NCBI RefSeq assembly: GCF_000373585.1
Contig: NZ_KB891896.1
Location: 138,842-202,841, forward strand
DNA length: 64,000 nt
Direction of reading: 5' to 3'
Source: Streptomyces sp. MspMP-M5
Lineage (GTDB): Bacteria > Actinomycetota > Actinomycetes > Streptomycetales > Streptomycetaceae
The translations under genes were made by a program, and so were the position numbers. The notes under the pieces are model-generated. The model saw only the letters and a program-made list of their open reading frames with translations, searched no databases and was not told where the DNA came from. Positions 31,557 to 39,474 of this stretch are shown here, piece by piece. How positions within the stretch are numbered: the stretch's first letter is position 1; every line of letters starts with the position of its first letter.

Positions 31557-33131
31557 ATGACCGTCAGCGCACAACCCGCCACCCTCGGCCTTCCCGGCAC
31601 CGACACCCTGCGGGACCGCGCCACCACCGCGCTGCGCCGCTGCGGCGCCGCCGGGCTCGACGCGTACCCGGACGCCGCCCCCGGGGACGGTGCCACGGTA
31701 GCCGCCCGCACCCCGCTCACCGGCGCCGTCCTCGCCCACCTGCCCGCCACCACCCCCGACCAGGCCGAGGCCGCCCTGGCCGACGCCCACCGCACCTTCC
31801 TCACCTGGCGCACCGTCCCCGCCCCGGTCCGCGGCGCCCTGGTCAAACGCCTCGGCGCACTCCTCACCGCCCACCAGGAGGACCTGGCCGACCTCGTCAC
31901 CCTCGAAGCCGGCAAGATCCGCTCCGAGGCGCTCGGCGAGGTCCGCGAGATGATCGACATCTGCGACTTCGCGGTCGGCCTCTCCCGCCAGCTCTACGGC
32001 CGCACCATCGCCGGCGAACGCCCCGGCCACCGGCTCTCCGAGAGCTGGCACCCGCTCGGCGTCGCCGGAGTGATCTCCGCCTTCAACTTCCCGGTCGCCG
32101 TGTGGTCCTGGAACACCGCCCTCGCCCTGGTCTGCGGCGACCCGGTGGTCTGGAAGCCCTCCGAACTGACCCCGCTCACCGCCCTCGCCTGCGCCGCCCT
32201 GCTCGCCCGCGCCGCCGCCGACACCGGCGCCCCGCCCGGCGTCCACCACCTGCTGCTCGGCGGCCCGCGCCACGGCGAACTGCTCGCCGACGACCCCCGG
32301 GTGGCCCTGCTCAGCGCGACCGGCTCGGTGCGGATGGGACGGCAGGTGGCGCCGCGGGTCGCCGCCCGCTTCGGCCGCTGCCTGCTGGAACTCGGCGGCA
32401 ACAACGCCGCCGTGATCGCCCCCTCCGCCGACCTCGACCTCACCGTCCGCGGTGTGGTCTTCGCCGCCGCCGGCACCGCGGGCCAGCGCTGCACCACCCT
32501 GCGCCGGCTGATCGTCCACGAGGACCTCGCCGACCGCCTCGTCGAACGCGTCGCGCACGCCTACGAGCGGCTCCCGCTCGGCGACCCGTACCGGCCCGGA
32601 ACCCTCGTCGGACCGCTGATCAGCACCGCCGCGCACACCGCGATGGCCGAGGCGCTGGCCGCCGCGCGGCGCGACGGCGGCACCGTGCTCACCGGGGGCG
32701 ACCGCCGCTTCGCCGACGAGGCCCCCGACGCCGCCTACGTCCGCCCCGCCCTCGTCCGGATGCCCGGCCAGACCGGGATCGTCCGCACCGAGACCTTCGC
32801 CCCGATCCTCTACGTCCTGACCTACCGCACCCTGGAGGAGGCCATCGCCCTCCAGAACGGCGTGCCGCAGGGCCTGTCCTCCAGCATCTTCACCCGCGAC
32901 CAGCGCGAGGCCGAAGCCTTCCTGGCCGCCGACGGCTCCGACTGCGGCATCGCCAACGTCAACATCGGCACCTCGGGCGCGGAGATCGGCGGTGCGTTCG
33001 GCGGCGAGAAGGAGACCGGCGGCGGCCGGGAGTCCGGCTCCGACGCCTGGCGCTCCTACATGCGCCGGGCCACCAACACCGTCAACTACTCCGCCGACCT
33101 GCCGCTCGCCCAGGGCGTCGACTTCCTCTGA
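31557..33131 (+). CDS. Aldehyde dehydrogenase, ALDH7/AmaB-like (aminoadipate semialdehyde dehydrogenase)
   Basis: A 524-residue NAD(P)-dependent aldehyde dehydrogenase. Catalytic Cys312 lies in GTAGQRCTTL and Glu278 in CLLELGGNNA. The fold is complete, with FNFPVAVWSWN and VWKPSELTP for cofactor binding, and C-terminal GGEKETGGGRESGSD, which is characteristic of ALDH7-type aminoadipate semialdehyde dehydrogenases. With the AmaA-like oxidase and HglS it completes a route from pipecolate through aminoadipate towards 2-hydroxyglutarate, lacking only the transaminase. I chose the ATG at 31557 because AAGGGAG is 6 nt upstream; a TTG two codons earlier is less likely. The mobile element ends 35 bp before the start. 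Confidence 0.82.
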   Translation: MTVSAQPATLGLPGTDTLRDRATTALRRCGAAGLDAYPDAAPGDGATVAARTPLTGAVLAHLPATTPDQAEAALADAHRTFLTWRTVPAPVRGALVKRLGALLTAHQEDLADLVTLEAGKIRSEALGEVREMIDICDFAVGLSRQLYGRTIAGERPGHRLSESWHPLGVAGVISAFNFPVAVWSWNTALALVCGDPVVWKPSELTPLTALACAALLARAAADTGAPPGVHHLLLGGPRHGELLADDPRVALLSATGSVRMGRQVAPRVAARFGRCLLELGGNNAAVIAPSADLDLTVRGVVFAAAGTAGQRCTTLRRLIVHEDLADRLVERVAHAYERLPLGDPYRPGTLVGPLISTAAHTAMAEALAAARRDGGTVLTGGDRRFADEAPDAAYVRPALVRMPGQTGIVRTETFAPILYVLTYRTLEEAIALQNGVPQGLSSSIFTRDQREAEAFLAADGSDCGIANVNIGTSGAEIGGAFGGEKETGGGRESGSDAWRSYMRRATNTVNYSADLPLAQGVDFL

Positions 33132-33147
33132 CCCGCGCCCGCCGGCG

Positions 33148-33927
33148 TCAGTGCAGGGCCCGGCCCAGGTCCGCCACCAGCGTCGGCGACGGCCGGGGGA
33201 TGGCCCCGAAGTCCTCGTCGTCCCCCTCCACCACCAGCCGGTTGATGACGTTCTCCAGCGCGGCCGGCAGCGTCGGCGCCAGTCCGCTGTGCCACTGGAC
33301 GAGGAGGTTGTGCCGGGCCTCGTCCGGCAGTAACTGCTTGTCGTCGAACGCCGCCACCGCCCGCGGCTCCTCGTCGGGGGCGTGTGCGGCCTGCTCGCGC
33401 CAGTAGACGGCGTCGCGGAACTCGCCGTCCCCGCGGTGCGCCAGATACAGGCAGTACGCGGCGGTCCGGCTGCCGGCGCCGGCGCCGAAGAGCCACCAGA
33501 ACCGCGCCGCCGCCGACCGCCCGGTGATGTGCAGCAGGCACCCGAAGACCAGCGCCCCCTCCGGGTCGATGTGGTGGTCGTCCACCAGCCGCTCCAGACT
33601 CGCCGCGGCCGCCGCGGCGTTGACCACCAGCGCACACGCCAGTTGCAGCTCGTGGGTGGCCTCGTCGCGTGCGGTGGGATACGCGCTGGGGGCGGCTCGG
33701 CTCGGCCCGGCCGGCGGCGGCACCACCGCGGGCGGCGACGTCGCCGACCACTCGGCCGCCGGCGTCAGACAGCCCAGCCCGTCCAGCGCCCCCGCCTCGT
33801 CCAGCGCACCGAAATCCGCCAGCCCGCCGATCCCGGCCACTGCCGCGGCGGCGCTGAGCAGCGATTCGACGGTTTCCCGCCGCTCGCCGGGACCCCGATA
33901 AGCCCTCGTCATCTTCCGCTCCCCCAT
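33148..33927 (-). CDS. Hypothetical protein encoded after a sigma-like factor
   Basis: A 259-residue protein. The N-terminus (TRAYRGPGERRETVESLLSA) is followed by an Ala/Gly-rich region, then a helical region (ELQLACALVVNAAAAAASLERL through FGCLLHITGRSAAARFWWLFGAGAG) and a C-terminal VINRLVVEGDDEDFG motif. No known domain is recognised. It starts 54 nt after the sigma-like gene on the same strand and is probably co-expressed. Similar pairs (sigma-like helix-turn-helix protein plus Ala-rich helical partner) occur in streptomycetes, so the protein may regulate or scaffold the sigma-like factor. An alternative ATG at 33912 also has a good ribosome site. Confidence 0.6.
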   Translation of the reverse strand: MGERKMTRAYRGPGERRETVESLLSAAAAVAGIGGLADFGALDEAGALDGLGCLTPAAEWSATSPPAVVPPPAGPSRAAPSAYPTARDEATHELQLACALVVNAAAAAASLERLVDDHHIDPEGALVFGCLLHITGRSAAARFWWLFGAGAGSRTAAYCLYLAHRGDGEFRDAVYWREQAAHAPDEEPRAVAAFDDKQLLPDEARHNLLVQWHSGLAPTLPAALENVINRLVVEGDDEDFGAIPRPSPTLVADLGRALH

Positions 33928-33980
33928 GTCCGACTCCCGCTGGTCTCCGGCCGGTCCGGCCCCGATCCACCCGACAGGCC

Positions 33981-34580
33981 CTATCCCTGATCGATGCCGA
34001 GCGCGGCGGCCAGCTTCCGCCGGCCCCGGCTCGCGTACGAACGCACGGTGACCTCGTCCACCCCGAGCAGCGCGGCGATCTGCGCGTCGCCGTAGCCGAT
34101 GACGTGCCGGAGCACGATCACGTCGCACTGCCGCTCCGGCAGCCGGGAGATCGCCGCGTAGAGCCCCAACTGGCTCTCCAGCATGGCGAACTGCTGCTGG
34201 CACTCGCGCAGCAGGGCATGGGTGACGACGGCGAAGGCGGCGGTCTCGGTGAGCGCCGTCGACTGCCGGTGGTCGTAGAGCCACTCCATGACCTGTTCCT
34301 TGAGCAGCGCCCAGGCGTACGCCTCCACCGACGCCTGCCGCAGCGCATGCGGCCACACCCGGCCGAGCCGCTCGTACGCCGCCCGGGTCACCGCGCGGGC
34401 CGCGTCCTCGCTGCCGGTGTGCAGATAGGCGTAGGCCAGCCACTTCCGGGCGTGGGTCGACAGGAACGCCTCGAAGGCGAGCGACAGCTGCCGGCCCGAC
34501 TCCGGTGGGACGGCCAACTCCGCTATGGCGGCACGGTTCGCCCCCAGGGCCGGCAGAAGTCGGTTCCGGTGTGTGCTCAC
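33981..34580 (-). CDS. Sigma-70 region 4-like transcription factor
   Basis: A 199-residue protein. The C-terminus is a sigma region 4 helix-turn-helix (ISRLPERQCDVIVLRHVIGY, then IAALLGVDEVTVRSYASRGRRKLAAAL). The N-terminal part (FEAFLSTHARKWLAYAYLHT) resembles a region 2 with a weakly conserved -10-binding helix. This is an ECF-like or sigma-like regulator with atypical region 2. Translation starts at GTG 34580. It is the first gene of a two-gene unit with the helical partner downstream. Target promoters cannot be inferred. Confidence 0.75.
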   Translation of the reverse strand: MSTHRNRLLPALGANRAAIAELAVPPESGRQLSLAFEAFLSTHARKWLAYAYLHTGSEDAARAVTRAAYERLGRVWPHALRQASVEAYAWALLKEQVMEWLYDHRQSTALTETAAFAVVTHALLRECQQQFAMLESQLGLYAAISRLPERQCDVIVLRHVIGYGDAQIAALLGVDEVTVRSYASRGRRKLAAALGIDQG

Positions 34581-34941
34581 GCGCCGCCCTCGTTCCGTTC
34601 GCCGTGCACCGCCGCGGCGCCACCGAGGAGGGCGGCCGCGCCGGGAGGACGGTTTGCCCTCACCCTCCAATCAACAGGAAACCTCGCGGTTTTGTGGCAC
34701 CGGGCGGCAAATAATCCTGCGCTCCGCAGTCATCTGACTACTCGTGACCGGGAACGATCAAAAGCGGACGCCGATATCCGCACACGACCACCGGCACCCC
34801 GGCGCACGCCACCAGGCGCCCCGTGCACGGCCCCGCCCCGGCGCATGAACGCTCCCCCGCCGGGCAGTGCTCACCACGGCGGTCACCGCTCCCCGGGGAG
34901 CGCCCTGCCAGCGACCATCCGGCGGCGGGAGGCAGCGCGCG
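34581..34941. promoter_or_regulatory. Divergent intergenic region, sigma-like factor / methyltransferase
   Basis: This is 361 bp without a gene between two divergent starts. The centre (about 34670-34760) is AT-richer than average, as expected for promoters, and includes a small ctgcg/cgcag dyad. No clear consensus boxes, repeats or riboswitch-like folds were found. Confidence 0.4.
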
Positions 34942-35760
34942 ATGAACGACCACGAGCCCGTGGTGGACCTGCAACTGGACCGGGCCCACTCGGCCCGGAT
35001 CTACGACTACATGCTGGGCGGCAAGACCAACTTCCTGGCCGACCGGATGGCCGCCGGCCGGGTCCTGGGCGTCTTCCCCGCCGCGCTGGTGGCCGCCCGC
35101 ATCAACCGTGCGTTCATGCACCGCGCCACCCGGCACCTCGCCGCCGCGGGCCTGCGCCAGTTCCTGGACATCGGCACCGGCATCCCCACCCCGCCCAACC
35201 TCCACGAGATCGCCCAGCGCACCGCCCCCGACGCCCGCGTCGTCTACACCGACAACGACCCCATCGTGCTCGCCCACGCCGCGGCCCTGCTGCACGGCAC
35301 CCCCGAGGGCCGCACCGCGTACGTACCGGCCGACGTCACCGACCCCGCGAGCATCCTGACCGCCCCGCAGCTGCGCGCCACCCTCGACCTGACCCGGCCG
35401 GTCGCCCTCAGCCTGAACGCCCTGATGCACTTCGTCACCGACGACGGCCGGGACCGCGCGCACACCGTCGTGGCGGCCCTCAAGGCCGCCCTCCCCAGCG
35501 GCAGTACGCTCGCCATGACCCACGCCACCTCCGACTTCAGCCCCGACACCATGGACCGGATCCTCGGGATCTACCGCGAGGCGGGCACCGAGCTGCAGTT
35601 CCGCACCCGCGCGGAGTTCGTGCGCTTCTTCGACGGCTGGGAACTCCTCGACCCCGGCGTGACCCTCTCCCACCAGTGGCGCCCCGACCGCCCCGAGGAC
35701 GCCACCCACGTCACCGACGGCGAGGCCGCCTGCTACGCCGCCGTCGCCCGCAAACCCTGA
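34942..35760 (+). CDS. SAM-dependent methyltransferase-like protein (DUF574 family)
   Basis: A 272-residue protein of the streptomycete SAM_Methyltransf_19/DUF574 family. The family opening reads ARIYDYMLGGKTNFLADR, the SAM-binding glycine loop is FLDIGTGIPTPPNLHEIA, and the acidic second-strand residue is in VVYTDNDPIV. Streptomycetes carry many paralogues of unknown substrate, often next to regulators. CGGGAGG lies 13 nt upstream of the ATG at 34942, a slightly long spacing. It is monocistronic and convergent with the dhaM end, with only a 27-bp gap that contains no obvious terminator. Confidence 0.87.
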   Translation: MNDHEPVVDLQLDRAHSARIYDYMLGGKTNFLADRMAAGRVLGVFPAALVAARINRAFMHRATRHLAAAGLRQFLDIGTGIPTPPNLHEIAQRTAPDARVVYTDNDPIVLAHAAALLHGTPEGRTAYVPADVTDPASILTAPQLRATLDLTRPVALSLNALMHFVTDDGRDRAHTVVAALKAALPSGSTLAMTHATSDFSPDTMDRILGIYREAGTELQFRTRAEFVRFFDGWELLDPGVTLSHQWRPDRPEDATHVTDGEAACYAAVARKP

Positions 35761-35787
35761 CCCGGCGTCCGCGCGGCGGTCCGGCGC

Positions 35788-36201
35788 TCACCGCTTCCGG
35801 TAGCCGTACGCCTCCTCGGCCGCCGCCACCACCGCCGCCAGATCCGCCCCGGCCGAGGCGCTGACGACGGCGGCCACCGCCCCCTCGACGAACGGCGCGT
35901 CCACCAGCCGGGCGCCCGGCGGGAGTTCGTCGCCCTCGGCGAGCAGCGCCTTCACCGTCAGCACCGCGCTGCCGAGATCGACCAGCAGCGCCACCCCCGC
36001 GCCGCGGTCCACCTCCCGCGCCGCGGACGCGATCAGCTCGGCGCTCGTCCCCAGCCCGCCGTCCGGCGTCCCGCCCGCGGCGGCCACCGGCACCTTCGGG
36101 CCGTCCCCGGCCAGCCCGGCCGCCAGCGCCGCGACCGCCTCCGCGACCGCCCTGCTGTGCGACACCAGCACCACACCCACCACCGGCTGCGCACCGCTCA
36201 T
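35788..36201 (-). CDS. dhaM: Dihydroxyacetone kinase phosphotransfer subunit (EIIA-like)
   Basis: A 137-residue EIIA-Man-like protein. His15 in VVLVSHSRAVAEA corresponds to the phosphorylated His9 of the E. coli DhaM EIIA domain, and VALLVDLGSAVLTVKALL is the next conserved segment. It carries only this domain, without the HPr and EI-like parts of the E. coli protein, as is usual in Gram-positive bacteria. It passes phosphate from HPr to the ADP bound in DhaL, which then phosphorylates dihydroxyacetone on DhaK. Its ATG overlaps the DhaL stop as ATGA, indicating coupled translation. Confidence 0.9.
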   Translation of the reverse strand: MSGAQPVVGVVLVSHSRAVAEAVAALAAGLAGDGPKVPVAAAGGTPDGGLGTSAELIASAAREVDRGAGVALLVDLGSAVLTVKALLAEGDELPPGARLVDAPFVEGAVAAVVSASAGADLAAVVAAAEEAYGYRKR

Positions 36202-36806
36202 CGCGCCACCTCCGCCAGCGCCGCGAACAGCAGCGCGGTGGACGTCGCCCCCGGATCCTGATGCCCCACGCTCCGCTCCCCGAGATAGCTGGCCCGGCCC
36301 TTGCGCGCGAGCATCGGCACCGTCGCCCGGGCCCCCTCGTCGGCCGCCGCGGCGGCCGCGTCCGGCGAGGTCCCCAGCGCGTCGACGGCCGGCACCAGGG
36401 CATCCACCATGGTCTTGTCGCCGGGTGCGGCACCTCCGAGCTCCCGCACCGACGCAAGCCCGGCGCGCAGCCCCGCCTGCAGCTCCGCCACCGTCACCTG
36501 CGGCGCCTCACCCAGGCGCTTCCCGGCCCGCCGCAGCAGCGTCCCGTACAGCGGCCCGGCCGCACCGCCCACCGTCGAGATCAGCTGCCGCCCCGCGGTC
36601 ATCAGCACCGCGCCCGGCGCGGCGGGCGGCTCGCTCTCCAGCGCCTTCACCACGGCCGCGAAGCCGCGCTGCATATTGGTCCCGTGATCGGCGTCGCCGA
36701 TGGCCGAGTCCAGCTCCGTGAGCCGTGCGGCCTCCCGCTCGACCAGACCGGCCGCCGCGGCCATCCACCGTACGAAGAACGCACCGTCAAGCGTCACGTC
36801 CACCAC
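36198..36806 (-). CDS. dhaL: Dihydroxyacetone kinase ADP-binding subunit
   Basis: A 202-residue all-helical DhaL. The metal/ADP-binding aspartates lie in LDSAIGDADHGTNMQRGF, the phosphate-binding part in TVGGAAGPLYGTLLRRAG, and further contacts are APGDKTMVDALVPA and HQDPGATS. I chose the GTG at 36806 because the protein then begins VVDVTLDGAFFVRWM, in line with the family, and GAGGGGTGA lies upstream. An extended start at 36848 would add 14 residues. It follows DhaK by 94 nt and overlaps DhaM by 4 nt. Confidence 0.92.
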   Translation of the reverse strand: MVDVTLDGAFFVRWMAAAAGLVEREAARLTELDSAIGDADHGTNMQRGFAAVVKALESEPPAAPGAVLMTAGRQLISTVGGAAGPLYGTLLRRAGKRLGEAPQVTVAELQAGLRAGLASVRELGGAAPGDKTMVDALVPAVDALGTSPDAAAAAADEGARATVPMLARKGRASYLGERSVGHQDPGATSTALLFAALAEVAR

Positions 36807-36900
36807 ACCATCACCCCTCTGCACAACCGGACAACCGACAGCTGACAACGTCTGCGACAGTCAACACCGTGCACCTCCCGACGGCACCCGGCGCCGCCCG

Positions 36901-37893
36901 CTACCGCCCCCACCGCAGCCCGGCCGTCGCCACCGGCGCCTCCCACAACCGCAGCAGCTCCTCATCGACCTGACACAGCGTCACCGAGCAGCCGGCCATG
37001 TCCAGCGACGTGACGTAGTTCCCCACCAACGTACGGGCGACGGCCACCCCGCGCTCGTCGAGCACCCGGTGCACCTCCGCGGTGAAGCCGTACAGCTCCA
37101 GCAGCGGCGTCGCCCCCATGCCGTTCACCAGCACCAGCACCGGCAGCTTGGGCGGGAGGTCGGCCAGCACCGCGTCCACCGCGGCGTCCGCGATCTCGTG
37201 CGCGGTCATCATGGCCCGCCGCTCCCGCCCCGGCTCGCCGTGGATGCCCACCCCCAACTCCAGCTCGCCCTCGGGGAGTTCGAACGTCGGACCGCCCTTG
37301 GCCGGCGTCGAGCAGGCGCTGAGCGCCACACCGAAACTCCGGGACGACGCCACGACCTGCCGGGCCAGCGCCTCGACCCGCTCCAGCGGCATCCCCTCCT
37401 CGGCCGCCGCGCCCGCGATCTTCTCCACGAACAGCGTCGCCCCCGTCCCGCGCCGCCCGGCCGTGAACGTCGAGTCGCGCACCGCGACGTCGTCGTCCAC
37501 CAGCACCGTGGCGACCTGCACCCCCTCGTCCTCCGCCAGCTCCGCCGCCATCCGGAAGTTCAGCACGTCGCCGGTGTAGTTCTTCACCACGAACAGCACC
37601 CCGTGCCCGCTGTCCACCGCCGCCGCGGCCCGCACCATCTGGTCCGGCACCGGCGAGGTGAACACCTCTCCCGGGCACGCCGCGTCCAGCATCCCCGGCC
37701 CCACGAACCCCCCGTGCAACGGCTCGTGCCCGCTTCCCCCGCCGGAGACCAGTGCCACCTTCCCCGCCACCGGCGCGTCCCGCCGCACGATCACCCGGTT
37801 CTCCACGTCCACCACCAGCTCCGGGTGCGCCGCGGCGAACCCTCGCAGGGCGTCCGCCACCACGGTCTCGGGGACGTTGATCAGCATCCTCAC
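36901..37893 (-). CDS. dhaK: Dihydroxyacetone kinase substrate-binding subunit
   Basis: A 330-residue DhaK. His218 (GVGIHGEPG), which covalently holds dihydroxyacetone, and His56 (GGGSGHEPLH) occupy the same numbers as in the E. coli enzyme. Both halves of the alpha/beta fold are complete (FVVKNYTGDVLNF and LVNGMGATPLLELY). Together with dhaL and dhaM it forms a PTS-dependent dihydroxyacetone kinase operon feeding dihydroxyacetone phosphate to glycolysis. I chose the GTG at 37893 because GGGAGG lies 5 nt upstream; an ATG two codons later is possible. No glycerol dehydrogenase or DhaR-like regulator is adjacent. Confidence 0.93.
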   Translation of the reverse strand: MRMLINVPETVVADALRGFAAAHPELVVDVENRVIVRRDAPVAGKVALVSGGGSGHEPLHGGFVGPGMLDAACPGEVFTSPVPDQMVRAAAAVDSGHGVLFVVKNYTGDVLNFRMAAELAEDEGVQVATVLVDDDVAVRDSTFTAGRRGTGATLFVEKIAGAAAEEGMPLERVEALARQVVASSRSFGVALSACSTPAKGGPTFELPEGELELGVGIHGEPGRERRAMMTAHEIADAAVDAVLADLPPKLPVLVLVNGMGATPLLELYGFTAEVHRVLDERGVAVARTLVGNYVTSLDMAGCSVTLCQVDEELLRLWEAPVATAGLRWGR

Positions 37894-38155
37894 GGGTACC
37901 TCCCAGGGAGCTCGGCAAGCAGGGCCATGATCCGAGTCTTCCCGGGCGCACCTCGGCGGATCAAGTATCGGGCCCCGAGACGTCCGACGCGCCGCCGCCG
38001 TCCACGAGGTCGCTCCGCCGCGACGGACGCCCGAACGGAGCACGTCGAACGGCCGGTCGGTCAGTTTGACTTCTCCGTAAAACATGGTGAGTTCCGGGCC
38101 GTCCTGGGATCTGGTGGCCGCTGTGGTGACAGTTGCTGACCCCTCAGGAGGAGCC
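37894..38155. promoter_or_regulatory. Boundary region between dhaK and the biosynthetic cluster
   Basis: This is 262 bp between divergent genes. Around 38065-38095 the sequence is AT-richer and contains TTGACT followed by taaaac, suggesting a promoter reading into the glycosyltransferase genes, although the spacing is not canonical. It is taken as the left edge of the mannopeptimycin-type cluster because all genes to the right share one strand and pathway. Confidence 0.4.
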
Positions 38156-39331
38156 ATGGCTTCCGCGCCGGCCGTGTCGCTGATCGTTCCGACGTTCAAC
38201 GAGGCAGGGAACATCGATGAGTTGCTGGACGTGGTGAGCGCGGCGGTTCCGGCGGGGTGGGACGTCGAGGTGCTGTTCGTCGACGACTCGACGGACAACA
38301 CGCCGGAGGTCATCGAGAAGGCGGCCGGACGGGTGCCGATCCCGGTGGCGGTGCTGCACCGGGAGGTGCCCGAGGGCGGGCTCGGCGGAGCGGTGGTGGC
38401 CGGGATCGCGCGGACCAGCAAGCCGTGGATCGTGGTGATGGACGCCGATCTGCAACACCCGCCGCATCTGATGCCGGAGTTGGTGCGGGCGGGCGAGCGG
38501 GCCGGGGCCGAACTGGTGGTCGCCAGCAGGTACGCGGAGGGCGGCAGCCGCAGCGGGCTGGCCGGCGGGTACCGGATGGCGGTGTCGGGGGCGTCGACGA
38601 CGCTGACCAAGGCGCTGTTCCCGCGGCTGCTGCGCGGGGTGTCCGACCCGATGAGCGGGTTCTTCGCCATCCGGCGGGAGGCGGTCGAGCGGGCCGGGCG
38701 GGCGGGCGAGGCGCGGCAGGAGGGCGGGTTGCGGCCGCTGGGGTACAAGATCCTGCTGGAGCTCGCGGTGCGCTGCCGGCCGCGCGGGGTGGCCGAGGTG
38801 CCGTACGCGTTCGGGGAGCGGTTCGCGGGGGAGTCCAAGTCGACGGTGCGGGAGGGGCTGCGGTTCCTGCGGCACCTCGCGGAGCTGCGCAGCAGCGACA
38901 AGCGGGCGCGGATGGTGGCGTTCGGGCTGATCGGGGTCTCCGGGTTCGTCCCGAAGCTGCTGGCGCTGGGGGCGCTGACCGGCCTCACCTCGCTGCACTA
39001 CGCGGTGGCCGAGGTGCTCGCCAACCAGCTCGGGGTGGCCTGGAACTTCGCCCTGCTGGACTTCCTGGTCTACCGCAGCGTGAAACGGGGGCACTGGGCC
39101 GGCCGGCTGGCGGGGTTCGCGGCGCTCGGCAACCTCGATCTGCCGGCCCGGATCCCGCTGATGGTGCTGCTCGTGGAGCGGGCCGGGATGGGGCCGGTGC
39201 CGGCGACGGTGCTGAGCCTGGTGGTGGTGTTCGTGGTGCGGTTCCTGCTCGTGGACACGTTGATCTACCGGCGCAGGCAGCGCCGGCGGGCCGCGGCGGT
39301 GCGCGGTGCGGGGGAGGAGCGCACCGCCTGA
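38156..39331 (+). CDS. Polyprenol-phosphate mannose synthase-like GT2 fused to GtrA domain
   Basis: A 391-residue enzyme. The N-terminal 230 residues are a DPM1-like GT2 domain: VSLIVPTFNEAGNIDELL, FVDDSTDNTPEV and the metal-binding VMDADLQHPP. The C-terminal part is a GtrA domain with four membrane helices, beginning RMVAFGLIGVSGFVPKLLALG. It should make polyprenyl-phospho-mannose from GDP-mannose and help present it across the membrane. The two genes downstream use such donors. By order it would correspond to mppG of the mannopeptimycin cluster (inference). CAGGAGGAG precedes the ATG at 38156. A 7-bp-stem hairpin at 39339-39357 follows the stop. Confidence 0.82.
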   Translation: MASAPAVSLIVPTFNEAGNIDELLDVVSAAVPAGWDVEVLFVDDSTDNTPEVIEKAAGRVPIPVAVLHREVPEGGLGGAVVAGIARTSKPWIVVMDADLQHPPHLMPELVRAGERAGAELVVASRYAEGGSRSGLAGGYRMAVSGASTTLTKALFPRLLRGVSDPMSGFFAIRREAVERAGRAGEARQEGGLRPLGYKILLELAVRCRPRGVAEVPYAFGERFAGESKSTVREGLRFLRHLAELRSSDKRARMVAFGLIGVSGFVPKLLALGALTGLTSLHYAVAEVLANQLGVAWNFALLDFLVYRSVKRGHWAGRLAGFAALGNLDLPARIPLMVLLVERAGMGPVPATVLSLVVVFVVRFLLVDTLIYRRRQRRRAAAVRGAGEERTA

Positions 39332-39338
39332 GGAGGCC

Positions 39339-39357
39339 CGCGCCCCAGGTGGGCGCG
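39339..39357 (+). terminator. Hairpin after the mannose-synthase-like gene
   Basis: cgcgccc (39339-39345) pairs with gggcgcg (39351-39357) around a 5-nt loop, 8 nt after the stop codon. It could be a weak terminator or mRNA-stabilising structure. The next gene starts 118 bp later on the same strand. Confidence 0.45.
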
Positions 39358-39474
39358 CTGCTTAGCTGACAACGCAAACTCGTGGCGGTCCGCCCCGGCC
39401 CGACAGGAGACTCCAGGCGGTGATCGCGCCGTCCGGACCGGACGGCGACGTGACGTACGACGGCGGATGGGGCG

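Noticed and set aside
35788..37893. dhaKLM as part of the antibiotic cluster
   Set aside because: It is on the opposite strand, separated by a divergent promoter region, and has a complete primary-metabolism role; its position next to the cluster appears to mark the boundary.
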